In this document: one piece after another, positions 21,890 through 34,435 of the stretch | How positions within the stretch are numbered: position 1 is the first letter of the stretch | How the letters are laid out: the number at the start of each line of letters is the position of its first letter | Translations under genes and position numbers: made by a program | Source: Mixophyes australis | Lineage: Eukaryota; Chordata; Amphibia; Anura; Limnodynastidae | Assembly (NCBI GenBank): GCA_036250195.1 | Contig: JAVHZZ010000004.1 | Span: forward strand, 161,764,404 to 161,828,403 | Length of the DNA stretch: 64,000 nucleotides | Reading direction: 5' to 3' | The notes under the pieces: model-generated | Seen by the model: the letters and a program-made list of their open reading frames with translations, nothing else | The model's database searches: none | What the model was told of the DNA's origin: nothing

Positions 21890-24236
21890 TTCTGGTGTAA
21901 CATGAGCTTTAATTTTCAAGCTCCACAAATTTGATCTCTATTGAAATACTCTATTACGTCAGATGTTGGCCACATATAATTTTAAACTTTGTATTTTAGT
22001 TTGTAATTAAGAAGGAGATATGAGGAGAAATAAAAAGCATTCAATACAAAGAGAAACTGGAAGATATTCCTAAATTCTCATTATTAATGTTGAAGACACA
22101 AGTTATAACGTTTGGACTCGTCATACCATGCCTGGACTATGTTGATAAGTATCTCTGTAAACTGTAGATTAGTCAATATTTATTATATTCAGTAATTGAT
22201 TAATAGACGGTGTCAGTGAAAACGTAACATTAAGGTCTACATACACTGATTATAGGTATATTATTGTCATCTACCGATAACAAGTAGTATTTCTCTTTCG
22301 ATTCAGAAACAATTGATTCAATAGAAACTTTCAGAGCTATCTTAATTATGGTCTGAATATAATCTTTACAATATGAGTAATGCAATGTACAGAAACCAGA
22401 ACAGATGTACTGAAACTATTATCCTGTACTGCAGGTGAAACAGATTGTTCTGTATCATTGGTCATGGTATGCGTCATGCGTCATGGCTCTGAGGTCATAC
22501 ACTGTAAGGGACATTGATGAAAACTGATGCATAGGAAATGTTTCTGTAACTCATAGCAGTCAGACATCTGATTTCATTTTATAAACTGTACTAGAAAATT
22601 TATCTCAATGTGCTCCAGTGTTTATAAGTTTTTCTTAATCCTTAAGTGCACCCATCACTTACACAAAAGGTACACAGCCATGTAATGGGCTGACCCAATA
22701 TTCATGAGAATACAACATACACATTGACTTCTGCCACATTAGTTATGAAGCAGATAAATCATGATTTTTAATTAAGTTTTAGGCTGCATTCTTAGTATAT
22801 AAGTATGTAAATAAATATAAATTAGGCTTATTATATATTTTTTCTAAATTCACCTTTAATATCTTTTCATAATGCATAATTCCCAACACTGACCCACCTT
22901 AATCGGGACAGTTGGGAGGCATGGATCAAGATAGCTATCTGGGCAGATATAACCATTTAAGAGTATTAATGAGTGTAAACCTTCCACTCTTTGTGCTACC
23001 AAGAAGCATTCTGGGAAGTCAAACTGCAGAAAGTCTGCACATTTCAATACCCAGGCTCTAAATGATCTCATAAGACAACAGCCCAAAATAACAGGTAATT
23101 ATATACAGCGTAAGACCTTATAGCAGCATGTACAAAATAAGGAGGGGATCCCTTTAGTGCAGTCTTTAATTATTTTACTTAGTACCCACTACAACTTGGA
23201 GGAGACTATGGATCTATTACCCTTTCTGTAAAAAAAGTTCCTCCTTATTTTACCTTTCAGTTATCTTCCCTTCAATTGTAAAGTATATGCCCTTGTTCTA
23301 TGAATCCTATTATTTCTAAAAATACTATCGATAAATATTTCCTCTGTTCCTTCTCTCCTCTTAAGTTGTAGATACTCAGCTCTTGACGTCTTTCCTGATA
23401 AATTGTATTATGCAGCCCATATGTCATTTTAGAAGCCTTTTCTCTGATTGGTTTTTTTTTTTTTTTTCTATCTGTACAGTAATTGAGGGGAGGCATTACC
23501 AGATCTTATATAGTGGCGATATAACCTCCCTCTTTCTGCTACCAATACTTTCTCATGCACTTTCCCTACTGTCTGACTAAACTGCTTGGCTTCTATATAG
23601 TGAAAACATCTTTCTGATGGCCAGTATATAAAACAGACTCTTTGCTTTGAAAACCCCTCGCTGGTGCATAGTATATAATGAAAAACCTCACTATGGAGGT
23701 GAAGACTCCTTTTCCTGTGGCTGAAGAGATTTTTTTGATGATTTCTGTACAACATAGGTCCCTTTCTATGTAATATAATGGTGAAGTATGCATACAAATA
23801 GACCCCTCTCAAGTGGTTTTTATGCAAAGCAGATCTTATGTGATTGGTAATATAGAAAAAATACCCCTTTTGGAGGTTTCTATATTATATAAAAACATAC
23901 TCACTTCTGCTGAACAGTTATCACACCTGCTGGGAACTGAAACTTCTTTTCAGCCAGAGTTATAGATAGATCCATTTCCTGCTAACAGTGAACTCAGGCA
24001 ACCATTCAAGGTTTACTGCAACAGAACAGCAAAGTTCTCTCAGCCAATGTTAACTCAAGCTACGATAATCTCCAGTTTCCAGCATGAGCAATAACCTTTA
24101 AGGAGACCCCAATAGTTAATAAAATCAGTTTCCTTCCGCCCAGCTGTATTTTACATCCCTATCCATGAGTGCTAGTTTACTTTTTTAAGTTAAATCCTGA
24201 ATTTAAACACTGTCATGTTATAGGATAGGACAACAC
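21890..24236. other. Intergenic, no gene
   Basis: AT-rich DNA. A piece near 22880-22920 (AATTCCCAACACTGACCC, GGGACAGTTGGGAGGCAT) resembles a dispersed MITE-type repeat. 23150-23480 has the look of an old LINE 3' end (CTGTAAAAAAAGTTCCTCC, T run at 23452-23467). Neither can be assigned firmly. Confidence 0.4.
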
Positions 24237-24239
24237 TTA

Positions 24240-24414
24240 GGGGTATATTTACTAACCTGCGGGTTTGAAAAAGTGGAGATGTTGCCTATAGCAACCAATC
24301 AGATTCAAGCTGTCATTTTGTAGAGTGCACTACATAAATGACAGCTAAAATCTGATTGGTTGCTATAGGCAACATCTCCACATTTTCAAACCCGCAGTTT
24401 AGTAAATCTAGCCC
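24240..24414. mobile_element. PIF/Harbinger-type fold-back MITE
   Basis: The 175-bp element begins GGGGTATATTTACTAAC and ends with the complement of AGGGCTAGATTTACTAAAC. The arms stay complementary for most of the length, including GTTGCCTATAGCAACCAATC against GATTGGTTGCTATAGGCAAC. A 3-bp duplication TTA flanks it (24237-24239 and 24415-24417), the TWA class expected of PIF/Harbinger. It has no coding capacity. Confidence 0.88.
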
Positions 24415-24417
24415 TTA

Positions 24418-27400
24418 GGGTTTGAAAAGGTCAAAACAGGCTCCAATGCAATCCTACCCTACTTATAACCCTCCATCACAAGCAAAAATCTGAAGATTAA
24501 AACTGACCCTAACCCCAAGTGGAACTAGATGACTTATCCTAAGGTAGTGTCTAAAACTAAGGTAGTTGTGTAAAATCATGGTTTTATTTAAAGGTTGAAA
24601 CCAGCTCCCATTGAGAGGAAGCTGAAATACAACTAGGGGAACCTATTTAAGAGAAAGTCATCCAAGATGTAGAGAATACTTAGTAGAGGGGGAGACAAGG
24701 GAAAGAAAATATAACACTAGGACTTGAGGGCCTCAGGACTTAGCGCAAGGCCCTGCAACTGTCCTGGAAAATGTATATAGTTGGCAAGAATGTTTTTCTG
24801 ACGTCAGGTTATGTGATAAATGTTCAAAATTACAGAATTAGGGCATGGTCTCCGGGTTGTTTCTGTGCTGGTTGCTGAATCAGAGTACTGACTTTGCTAT
24901 TTCAACTGGGTTTTGTTAGTTTGAGTATATATTGTAAGATGTCATACCCCCTACAGTTATAAGATATTGCTTGAATGGGGAAATATCATTTGGTTATTAA
25001 GTCATTAAGAGGAGACGTCAAAGATATAATATTTTTTTCCATATACAACATAGTAAACATTACCTAGCTTTAGAGAGCTATGTCTGTAAAGCTATGTGCT
25101 TTCATCAGTGAAATATCAAAATATATCATTCATTATTTTAAGTTATAAGGGAGATTTTATGTAGGATATATTTATATGTTCAATATATCATGATTATTGA
25201 TAATTATTTTAAACCTACAGAAATATTGTACAGACTTATCATGCCACAATAGAAACATTGCATATATAATCTGATACAAATAAATTGAGGATATTAGTCA
25301 TAGTTTCTTGCACTCTAGAAGGGATTGAAAAAATGGTTAGGTGTGGATTAATACGATTTAATGTGTCTAGAGGATGTGTGGTACTAAGTTTTGGAAGATG
25401 GATGAATCACACAGTTGGTCTCGAAGTTGAGACAGAAGACATGAAATATGGTAGATATAAAGCACTGATGCACAGCCTGCGGCCCTCAGGTACAGGGAGA
25501 ACGAGTATACCAATACAGAAAGATTACTGCAGTATTTCTGAATGGGAGAGTCCCCACCCCATCAACCACAGTGAGACCTGACATTCATTAGTCAGTTTAG
25601 TATGTCAGTGAATCAGAATCAATGAACTTCACAGGTTCCTGCCAGACTGTTCATTTAATACCGAAGAGCTGATGCTCAGGAGAATAGTAAGATATATGCA
25701 GGGGATGTGTTACTACAGAGGTGAAAGGGTGGGAACTTTGTTACAATAGAAATGAGTCTCCCTATATGATGTGACCACACCTACTATAGGGGATGGCCAC
25801 ATCCCTGCTGGTGGTGCATCTCCACTTTGCAGCAGCGCACACAATTCTGTTCCAACAGGGACTTTTTAACATGTTTTCAGATGAATGGTATAATACATTA
25901 TAATAAAACAGATTTCTCTTTTCCCACTACTAAATTCTATGTCTTTTACAAATGTAAGCAAAATAAGTTTTACTGCAGACAATGAGTATTAACCAGTGTA
26001 CCAATAGTATCGAAGGACTCCAATTGAGAGGAATGAGATCACTTAGGAGAAATTAATGATAAAGGAATATTCGCAGCATAACAGAGCAAGGGGATATGTT
26101 CTTAGATGAGCTGACTAAAATGTATGCAGTACCATTTTACGATCCAATGCCAAATGCTATCATTTTCCCTTCCCTTCATCTCTTTCTTCATGAACAGGAC
26201 CCTTGGGAAATTCTGCTTTGACTACCATCCAAAACACAAATAGATGTGGTTGCCTATGTCTGAAGCTGAGGTTCCCTAGGTGCATTTTGAGGTCTAATGC
26301 AAGCTATCCTGCATATGTACTTTTAAAAGGATAAATGAACTAAACATTTAACATACATACAGCATAGACAGCCAGCTGTGTATGCTTTACGTACTTATAT
26401 CTGGACCTGTATAATATTAGTCTCAGCCCTAATGTCTCATTTTCCTGCACCAGCACCCTCCAAAGAATAAGCCTCTACTGTATGCTCAAGACCTTTGAAT
26501 GTAGGGAAGTCATGAAATGTAACAAGACAGCAAGAGCACTCATACTGATCAAAGGATGCCACTGTTAGTCTTCATATGTTTAAACAGTATCTTTATTAGT
26601 GTAACAACAAGGTATCAAGGCTAAAAATGGGTTAGCAGATCCATTAAAAGCTAAACTAGTTTTGTACTTGCAATCGCAATTCCTCAGAATAATGAACCAT
26701 CACCGGAATGCTTGGTGACAGATTTGGCTTTTGCATGGGGGGGATGTTTGTCGCCCCATTATAGCTATAACCAGACCAGTCTATGAGCTATGCTGGGCTT
26801 TTCAATGTATTTTTTTTTTATTTTTTATTTTTTTATTTTTTTAACATCAGAAAGATCCATGCTGATGATGATTTGCACCAAGGGTAAGAGATACTGAAAA
26901 TATATAGCATCTCCAGGGGAAGTCCAAAATTGCAGAACCTTACTGTACTTAGGTTGCACATGCACACCACTGATTTACCTCTTCAGGAGTAGGGAGCTGC
27001 AAGTGCAACTTACTCAAAACGCTTAATTCCACATTGTTTATGGTGTATGCACTGAAAACAGCGCAGAATGTTCCATCAGACAGATATACTTATGTCTAAC
27101 TATGAATGAGGCCCAAAATGCAAATGTTGGTTCTCCAAGTTAATTCCTCATTTGATCATTTAAATATCATGACATTCATTTATTTGAGCTTTAGGAAACT
27201 TGTTAGTAATACAGACTGATTTGTCAGTCAATATGTCTAAATTAATTATGTGCATGTATACAAAGCTTGCCTTTTGGAGCCCAAAACCTAGTGTAAAAAC
27301 CAGAGCATAACCTCACAAATGTACTATATTTGGTTGTGTGCTCAATCTGACATGTGGTGCCCATAGTGAATTTACTTCTCTCTTTGTAGTTAGGTTTTTT

Positions 27401-28299
27401 TTTATTCTCAGATGAAACCAGGTATGGCATTAAAATGATTTTCCCCCAACATCTACATAGTGTACAGGCCAGGCAAGGAATGACTTACAGCATTAAATAA
27501 CGCACTACAACCCATATAACAAACCTATAAAGTACAAATTTGTGGGCTACAAAACTTCAATGGGAGAAAAGGTTGCTTAGACTGGTTAGGCCTCTAGAAG
27601 ATCAAATAATGTTATTACACCCATAAACCATAGTTGTTGAGACTCATGACATCATCATGTCAATAAACTGACTTTACAGACACGTAATGTGCTAAGAAGA
27701 AAAACATCTCTGCTATATCATATAAGTGCTAAACAAAGCTGTCCTAATGTACGTGTTTCAAGATGCTTTAACAAATGTCTTGAATTACACAACCTGCTTT
27801 GCGTTTTTGAGAAATAGTTGTTATGAATGGTGAACTAGTTGCTTTCATGTATTCATAATAATTACAGACATGTTCAAACACTACCTAAAAGCCCATCTCT
27901 TCAAGCAAATGGCCCTGTAATAAATAACTAGCTTTTCTCACCACCATGCTTCCCCACTGTCCTGATTGGAGGGGACAGTCCTGAATCTGGTGGACCAATC
28001 AAGGCGGTTGTCCTAACCTGTTGGGAAGGTTGGGAGATATGTCCTGCTTACCACCACACTGCATGGGTGCCGGCAGCAATGGAGAAGTGTCTCCAGAGCA
28101 TTTCATGATGAAGCTTTTTATTTATTTTATTTTATTTCTGTATTCGATGTCATGCAGTAAAATAATAATGTTGAATTTAAAGAGGAATCAGTACATCCTG
28201 CATAGCCATCTTTTATGTCTAAAAAGGAAAAAACTGCCCTGTTCATTTGTGGGTGCCATCTAAAAGGCAACATAACTGAAGAGTTTAGAAGTTACAGAA
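24418..28299. other. Long AT-rich interval without a gene
   Basis: No frame longer than about 100 codons and none with a recognised domain. Contains a T-rich run at 26807-26842. Near 27870-27910 a short stretch reads like a LINE polymerase tail (FKHYLKAHLFKQ). I saw no element ends or splice-flanked exons that I could support. Confidence 0.5.
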
Positions 28300-29083
28300 G
28301 TGGGACAATAAGGTGATGGTGACAGGAGAAGTAGGATATGGCTCTCTGCAACATTTATGGTCCAAATAATGAAAACTGGAATTTGTACAGGTCTAGAAAA
28401 TTGAGCGGTAACAGATAAAAAAAACAGAACAAAGTAATAAGAGGAGATTTTAATACGGTAGTGGATATTCAAGAATATAGATACCTATCTGTGAGGCAAA
28501 GGCCCAAAAGTAGGATATATAACTACAGCCAGCCATTCATGCAGTCACTAGAATTACCCAATATTGGGAGGCACCAAAGTCCAGCACAAACATTACTCTC
28601 ATTCTCATGTATTGATATCCAGACTGAACTGATCACTTAGTAAGCAAATTGTGGGACATCCAGATCCTTTGCATAGTAATATCTTTCCATTATTCAGTCA
28701 GTATACTATTAAATGCTGTGATATATACCTGTGGATTCTTAAACGCGACGGATAACTTCATAAGTTGTCAAACATTTTTGTATTATGCTAAGATGATGGT
28801 GGGAGCATATTTGTAAGGCGATTCAAATTATTCTGAGAAACAACAAAAGCCATTTTAAAGTGACTATATATGGTTTTACATAACAGGCATAGAAATGAAA
28901 ATCCTAATAGAATATAAAAAGGCATGTAAAGCATTCAGAACACATACACCTTTAAAAATTCACAGCAAAGGAGTGGGAGAAACTCTGACATTTTATGGTA
29001 TGAAAAGCTAGATAAAAAGGACATGTATCATAAGTAAACTTACTTTCTACAGATAGGTCAGCACAGCAGGAATGAAGAATTTG
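28300..29083 (+). pseudogene. Decayed LINE (L1/Tx1-like), endonuclease side
   Basis: Codons for IYGPNN near 28357 and RGDFNTVVD near 28443 match the conserved NxYGPN and GDFN motifs of the apurinic-type endonuclease of LINE ORF2. Surrounding DNA is full of stops and shifts. The same remnant continues after a hAT MITE inserted at 29092. It would have nicked target DNA in the nucleus; it is dead. Confidence 0.55.
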
Positions 29084-29091
29084 GTAAAGGG

Positions 29092-29176
29092 CAGGGCCAT
29101 CTTAACAACATTATGGGCCCCTGGGCAAAGCAGTGAACCGGAGGGGCCCCTATATATGTAAAAAAAAGAAAAAAAA

Positions 29177-29232
<56 letters not shown>

Positions 29233-29772
29233 ATGTTGTTAAGATGTCCCTGCCCAAACTGTGGGGGTCATTGATTCCAAGGCCCAAGACATTAATGACA
29301 TTCATGTGTGTGTGAAAAACAAAAAAAAAGTGATTATATATATAATACTCTGCCATGCTGACCTGCCCCCCCTTCACACTCTGCCACATGGACCTGGCCC
29401 CCCTTCACACACTGCCATGCTGACTTGGGCCCCCTTCTCACTCTGCCATGCTGACACTCTGCCATGCTGACCTGGTCCCCCTTAACTTACCCTTGTTCTC
29501 AGATCCTCTTCGCTTCTTTTTTCGGATTCACGGGTGTGACTCCTCCGTACTGTGCAATGGAAATGTTGGGCGTGATGGCAAGCGCAGCATGGAGGAGGAG
29601 ACCAGGGAGGGAGCCGTAGCCGGATCGCCAGCTGACGCGACCGCAAGGTAAGTATTTTTTTTTTTTTTTTCAGGATTTTATATTTTATTAAGAGCGCTTC
29701 CTTGGACGGGCCCCCTTGCCTGCAGGGCCCCCGGGCACTTGCCCACCGTGCCCAATGGAAGAGACGGCCCTG
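29092..29772. mobile_element. Non-autonomous hAT MITE (CAGGGCC ends)
   Basis: Starts CAGGGCCATCTT, ends with the complement of CAGGGCCGTCTC, with an 8-bp perfect duplication GTAAAGGG (29084-29091 and 29773-29780). 681 bp, no transposase. Inside are a (TG)n(TA)n microsatellite at 29178-29226, three CTGCCATGCTGAC-type repeats (29350-29475) and a T run at 29657-29670. It sits in a LINE remnant. Confidence 0.93.
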
Positions 29773-29780
29773 GTAAAGGG

Positions 29781-30560
29781 TGGAGGAGTGATTCACATAT
29801 TGGCTATGAAGAATACAGTCCATAAACAGATAAATGCTATTTTCTTCCACGTTTATTTGCAATTATATACTACCCCCTCTTCAGACCCAAATGGGGGTCA
29901 GGAGATCTGGGCAAGATACATTTACCAAGCTGTTTTAGGAGCAGCTGCATATGTCGAATGCACCTTGCACAGTTGAAAAGAGGGGAAGAGCGATTGGGTA
30001 AGGCCCAGGTGCCTATCAAGTTTTTTTTTAAGATTTTAATAAATTTATTAATAGATCTGTTTAATCATATGACATCAGGACATGTTTAAATATATCAGAA
30101 TTATTGACAAAATACATAAAGAACCATTGTGGCTAGAATTATACTACCTGGTTTCCCTAATGAAATATCTTACAAAAATGATGTCAGACAGGGTGGCATG
30201 GCTCATGCTGGATCTGGCAGAGAAAAGTAAATCTGAGATTAGCAGAGGCCGAACGATCGTTAAGAAGATAAAGAAGGCGTTCAAAGTACTGGAGAGACAA
30301 CTGGCCAAGGTCCAATCCCCGAGACATTGATAACTAACTATTATCAATGCTAAGACAGTGTTAGATAATGCAGCTTACCCCTGGCTGATAAAGGTTTAGA
30401 GAATTTAAAATGGTATCGGACCTTTTCTAGATTTAAAATAAATTGGTCTATATTGGAAGCACAGTCTTTGTTACCAGGGATTCATATTGAATCAAAGTGT
30501 TAAACTCAACATAGTATACACTTTATATATGTTTGGGAGTTAAATTGAGAAGGGATTCAT
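29781..30560 (+). pseudogene. Decayed LINE, RT C-terminal side
   Basis: Continues the remnant interrupted by the MITE. Near 30425-30450 codons for SRFKINWSILEAQSL resemble the SGLKINWxKSEAL segment after the RT palm of Tx1/L1 elements, and near 30530 YVWELN/GVKLRRDSY recalls the YLGVKL motif that follows it. No YxDD motif survives. Many stops. Confidence 0.45.
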
Positions 30561-30579
30561 ACACTATATGCACTGCCCT

Positions 30580-30615
30580 ACCCCCCCCCCCCCCCCCCCC
30601 CCAACACACACACAT
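30580..30615. repeat. Poly-C tract followed by (CA)n
   Basis: About 22 consecutive C, then ACACACACAC. Length is likely to be polymorphic or mis-assembled. Confidence 0.95.
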
Positions 30616-31020
30616 TAATACAAAAAAAAACACTGGACCTTTCATATCTATGTTGGTCTTTAAGAAAACTGGTCAGCTTTACAAGGCTCATACGCTCTGC
30701 AAAAGACGCTGTAACATTTATTTAAGACACCCTTCGACAAATTTATATGGAAGAGCTGAGCCCCTGTAATTTAATTTTGAAAACTGTGTTTACCTACAAC
30801 TGATGGGAACATTCATTTTCTTGACATCAGATAATACAATCTGGTTTCTATGATGAGGTATGTTAGAGACTGGATAGGAGGTTGACAATATTACATAGCA
30901 CTGTACATTGAGAGGATCATGATACAAATAAATAACATACAATGACATGAAACAAATGGTACTGATGGCCTGCCAAAATGAGCTTACAATTTAAGAGATG
31001 TGGGACACAATTTATACATT
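30616..31020. other. Intergenic, nothing recognised
   Basis: AT-rich without open frames. It leads into a SINE-like repeat. Confidence 0.5.
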
Positions 31021-31029
31021 ATCTGCATG

Positions 31030-31262
31030 TGTTTGCATGTTTTCCCGGTTTCTATGGGTTTCTTCTGGGTACACCGATTTCCTCTCACAGTCCAGAAACA
31101 TACTGGTAGGCTGATTGGCTGCTGACTACGGACTCTAGTGTGCGTCAATGTTAGAGATTTTAGATTGCAAGCTCTAAAGGGACTGATGTGAATGACAAAT
31201 ATTTTCTGTACAGTGTTGTGTAATATGGTGGCAATTTATAAATGAATTACTAGGAGTAGTTT
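31030..31262 (+). repeat. SINE-like dispersed repeat
   Basis: Contains the common vertebrate phrases GGTTTCTTCTGGGTACACC, GATTTCCTCTCACAGTCCAG, AAACATACTGGTAGGCTGAT, then AGATTGCAAGCTC and TGTACAGTGTTGTGTAATAT. This order is typical of an amphibian/fish dispersed element. A polymerase III promoter was not located, so it may be a LINE 3' end instead. Confidence 0.5.
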
Positions 31263-31984
31263 ACAATGGACTGATACAGCCAAATAAGAAAATACATTTT
31301 ATATGAGGCTACAAGTAAAATGGCATATAATTGGTTAACACTAGGGTGTCACATGTAGAATCTCTGCACTTGCCCATATTTTAGTAATGGCCACTAATCT
31401 ACCAGTGGTTTGTAATTCAGAATATTTATAAATGTTCCTCTTTTATACATATTTGTTGTTCTGTTAGGAATGTGAAAATAATTTAATTACAGGTAAAAAA
31501 CATGTATTTATTTTGTACAGATTGGATATAGAGAAAGTTGGGACCATGTGATGATGGCATTGGGCACATGAAAAGTGGCTTTCCCATGTTCAGACAACCT
31601 CAATATATTGCTTCCTGCAGACCCTCCTTCAACTTCTACTAAACATATTATTTTGTCTTCCTAGCTATCTCATGTATTTTCCTCCAAGGCCTTTATATTT
31701 ATCACATAGAGGGGATTAATCTGTGGAAACCTTGCAATATGAAGTGATGATGGCAAATTCCCTATCAGAATCAAAAACAAAATTCGGTTGTCTTTCTTAC
31801 AAGAAATGTATCTGAAGCTATATTTAGTAGCAGATGTTTATGAGGTTGAAGGATGGGAACACGAAGGAACGTTCTTTCCTGTGAAGAAATTGGCGACTGA
31901 TATACTGGTGATTTTGTTTTGCATATCAATGGATTGACACATATTAGAAACACACAATTGATGTACCTGCTTCTTTTCCCAGCT
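31263..31984. other. Intergenic, no gene
   Basis: Nothing recognised on either strand. Confidence 0.5.
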
Positions 31985-31992
31985 GTTCCCAA

Positions 31993-32138
31993 CAGTGGTG
32001 GAAGTGGGGGTGTATACGTTGGTACGCCATACCACTACTTCTCCTACTGCCTTCAATAAAAAACTATCAAATTCCATTCACTTACATTCCCATTACATTT
32101 TCCATACCGCCACTTCTAAATTTTCACTTCGACCATTG
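31993..32138. mobile_element. Short hAT-type MITE (CAGTGGT ends)
   Basis: 146 bp, starts CAGTGGTGGAAGTGGGGGTG and ends TTCGACCATTG, the complement of CAATGGTCGAA. The 8-bp duplication is GTTCCCAA (31985-31992) against GTTACCAA (32139-32146), one mismatch. A related copy in the opposite orientation is at 33626-33774. Confidence 0.8.
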
Positions 32139-32146
32139 GTTACCAA

Positions 32147-32835
32147 ATCTGTAAGTATCAGTTTATTTTATTGCACATGGATATGACTCAGCGCAGGTCT
32201 GCTCTGTACATTGGAAACCGTTGTATCCACAGAACAGGTCTGAGCAATGCAAATAAACCACACTCCCTTTATTATATAAACATTTAAAAGGTGAAAGCAA
32301 GAAATAGAAAATTTGCTACAAGTTGTAGGATGGCTGGTACAAAACTAGAGAAAAGCACAATTGCAGTAAAATCTGTCGCAAATTGAAATTCTCGGGTTTG
32401 CGGCAGTCTATTGTTCAAGTTCCACTTTTTCTATGTTATTCTGCACTGTTTTTGTAAAATGCACATTTTGCAGCATTTATAATCTATTAATAGAGCTGGG
32501 GTGGCAACAATCAATTAATGCTACTATGCACCATGGTTAGGGTAGGACTGTGGATTCAAGGCCAAAACCTGCAAAATGTTGTGGTCAAATAAGGAATGAG
32601 GCAAAAATGTCACAGAACAGTTTTGAAAATTTTGTTTATCCTCTGTACAAACAAACTAATAAATTAGTAGTTTGATGGTGGAACATCCCTAAATCTAGGC
32701 CTGTCATTTTAAGTGTCTCCATTGTATATGGAAAGCCTTTGTTATTGTAGAGGAATCTTACATTTTTCCTGTACATACCAGGCTTTATTTAGACACACAC
32801 CTATTCCATTTACATTTCAATGTCAACGGGGCTCT
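32147..32835. other. Intergenic, no gene
   Basis: Nothing recognised. Confidence 0.5.
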
Positions 32836-32836
32836 A

Positions 32837-33268
32837 CCAGTATTAGACTGGGGCATGAATGGCCCACCAGAGGAATACACAAGGAAGGCCCACCAGAAAG
32901 TTGGTGTGGCTAGCCACCCGTTACGCATTACCAGTCACTGGAGGGGGGAATTGTAAACCCACAAAAGACATAGCTAGCTCCATAGTGTAGTATATAAAGC
33001 AGTGCAGTGTATGCAATGTGTGTAAAGAGTGAACAGTCTGGGACAATGTCCTGACTGAGTGGAATAGTAACCCAAAATTGAGACTGCCCCACCAGAACCT
33101 GTAGCTTTTGCTGGTGTTTTAAGCTCAGTTACTTTGTCTAGATCCTGGAATGTTGGGGCCATGATTGGAAAAAGGGATAGGTACATGAAATATGGAAAGC
33201 CTAGTAATGAGTGAACACTTTAAGCCCCCATCAATCAGTCCCAACATTAAATCAATAGCACCCTAAAG
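32837..33268. repeat. Left piece of an old hAT-like repeat
   Basis: CAGTATTAGACTGGGGCATG at 32838 looks like a CAG-type hAT end. From about 33060 to 33260 the order of words (ATCCTGGAATGTTGG, TACATGAAAT, then CAACATTAAATCAATAGCAC) parallels 37480-37612 inside the hAT to the right. The parallel text continues, in the 37.6-kb copy, into AGACCTCCCTCC, which here appears only at about 51520, beyond the retrovirus. Confidence 0.55.
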
Positions 33269-33625
33269 CAGAGCCGGATTTAGACCTCATGGTGCCCTGG
33301 ACAAGATATTGGTTTGGCCCCCCCACCAGCCCCCCACACGCTCCCCCAGCCCTCCACATGCCCCCCCACCTCCCTGAAACAATCCATAGCATTATATTTT
33401 TTTTAGCAAAGCATATACTCCTATAGTTAAGTAGAAGGGTAAACTATGTGCCGCCGCTCATTATTGTCCCTCTCATTACATTGTGCCCTCCTTTACCATT
33501 ACACTGCATCACACTGTGGTCCCAGCAGTTAAAGAATAATGTCCATGGACCCCATATTTTGTCAAAGGATCTACCAGAATTTTGAATTATGCTGGTCATA
33601 TACTCCATACGATGAATATTAAGCT

Positions 33626-33774
33626 CAGTGGTCGAAGTGAAAGTTTAGAAGTGTCGGTATGAAAAATGTAATGAGAATGTAAACAAGTGAATGGAATTTT
33701 ATTATTTTACAAGGAAGGCAGCACAAGAAGTAGCGATATGGCCTAGTACCATATACACCCCACTTCCACCACTG
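33626..33774. mobile_element. Short hAT-type MITE, second copy
   Basis: CAGTGGTCGAAGTGAAAG at the left and CCCCACTTCCACCACTG at the right give CAGTGGT inverted ends. The interior matches 31993-32138 in reverse (GAATGGAATTT, GAAGTAGCGATATGG). Flanking 8-mers ATTAAGCT and CTTACATT do not match, so the duplication is lost or it is part of the older hAT around it. Confidence 0.7.
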
Positions 33775-34261
33775 CTTACATTTCAATTCACACAAATTGT
33801 ACTTTATCTTTAACTAAACTTAGGTATTAATCCTAATTAACATGTCAAGAAACTGCAGTTCATGGTTAGCAAGCCCAGTAATAAAAAAACAGCAGTCTCC
33901 TATCACTACCACGTCACAGACCGTCTGCCACTACAGTTACTGACTGACTGCCCTCTACCTCTACAGAAACATGAAAAAGCGCTGGAATGCAATCAGGGCC
34001 GGACTGGGACTAAAAATCAGCCCTGGCATTTAAAGCACACAGGCCCACGTGTTGTGGGCTCCATGCACTATATTGTTGCACACTGATGCTGGCGCAGTAC
34101 AACATGATGTAGTATGAGTGTGTGTGTGGGGGGGGGGGGGTATTTATTTCTCCTAATGACCCTCAACATTACATTATTAGCACCCCAATTACATCAATAA
34201 ACACCATGACAATACATTATTAGTACCCAAATTACAGCAATAAATAACCCCCCAAACACAC

Positions 34262-34435
34262 TCATACTACATCAATCACCCCCACATTACAGCAACCGGC
34301 ATCACCCCCCACATTACAGCGTCCAGCATCACCCCCCACATTACAGCGTCCAGCATCACCCCCCACATTACAGCATTCAGCATCACCCCCCACATTACAG
34401 CGTCCAGCGTCACCCCCCACATTATAGCAATACCC
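34262..34435. repeat. About 27-bp minisatellite, five to six units
   Basis: CACATTACAGCGTCCAGCAT followed by CACCCCC repeats with small changes. It produces a short antisense frame of repeated CNVGGDAG, which is not a gene. Confidence 0.9.

Noticed and set aside
25285..25581. 98-codon frame as a host exon
   Set aside because: No domain, no splice-site pairing and no repeat of the pattern nearby; length is within chance for this region.
28260..28472. Short antisense frame in the LINE remnant
   Set aside because: It runs opposite the endonuclease motifs of the sense strand and has no recognisable content.
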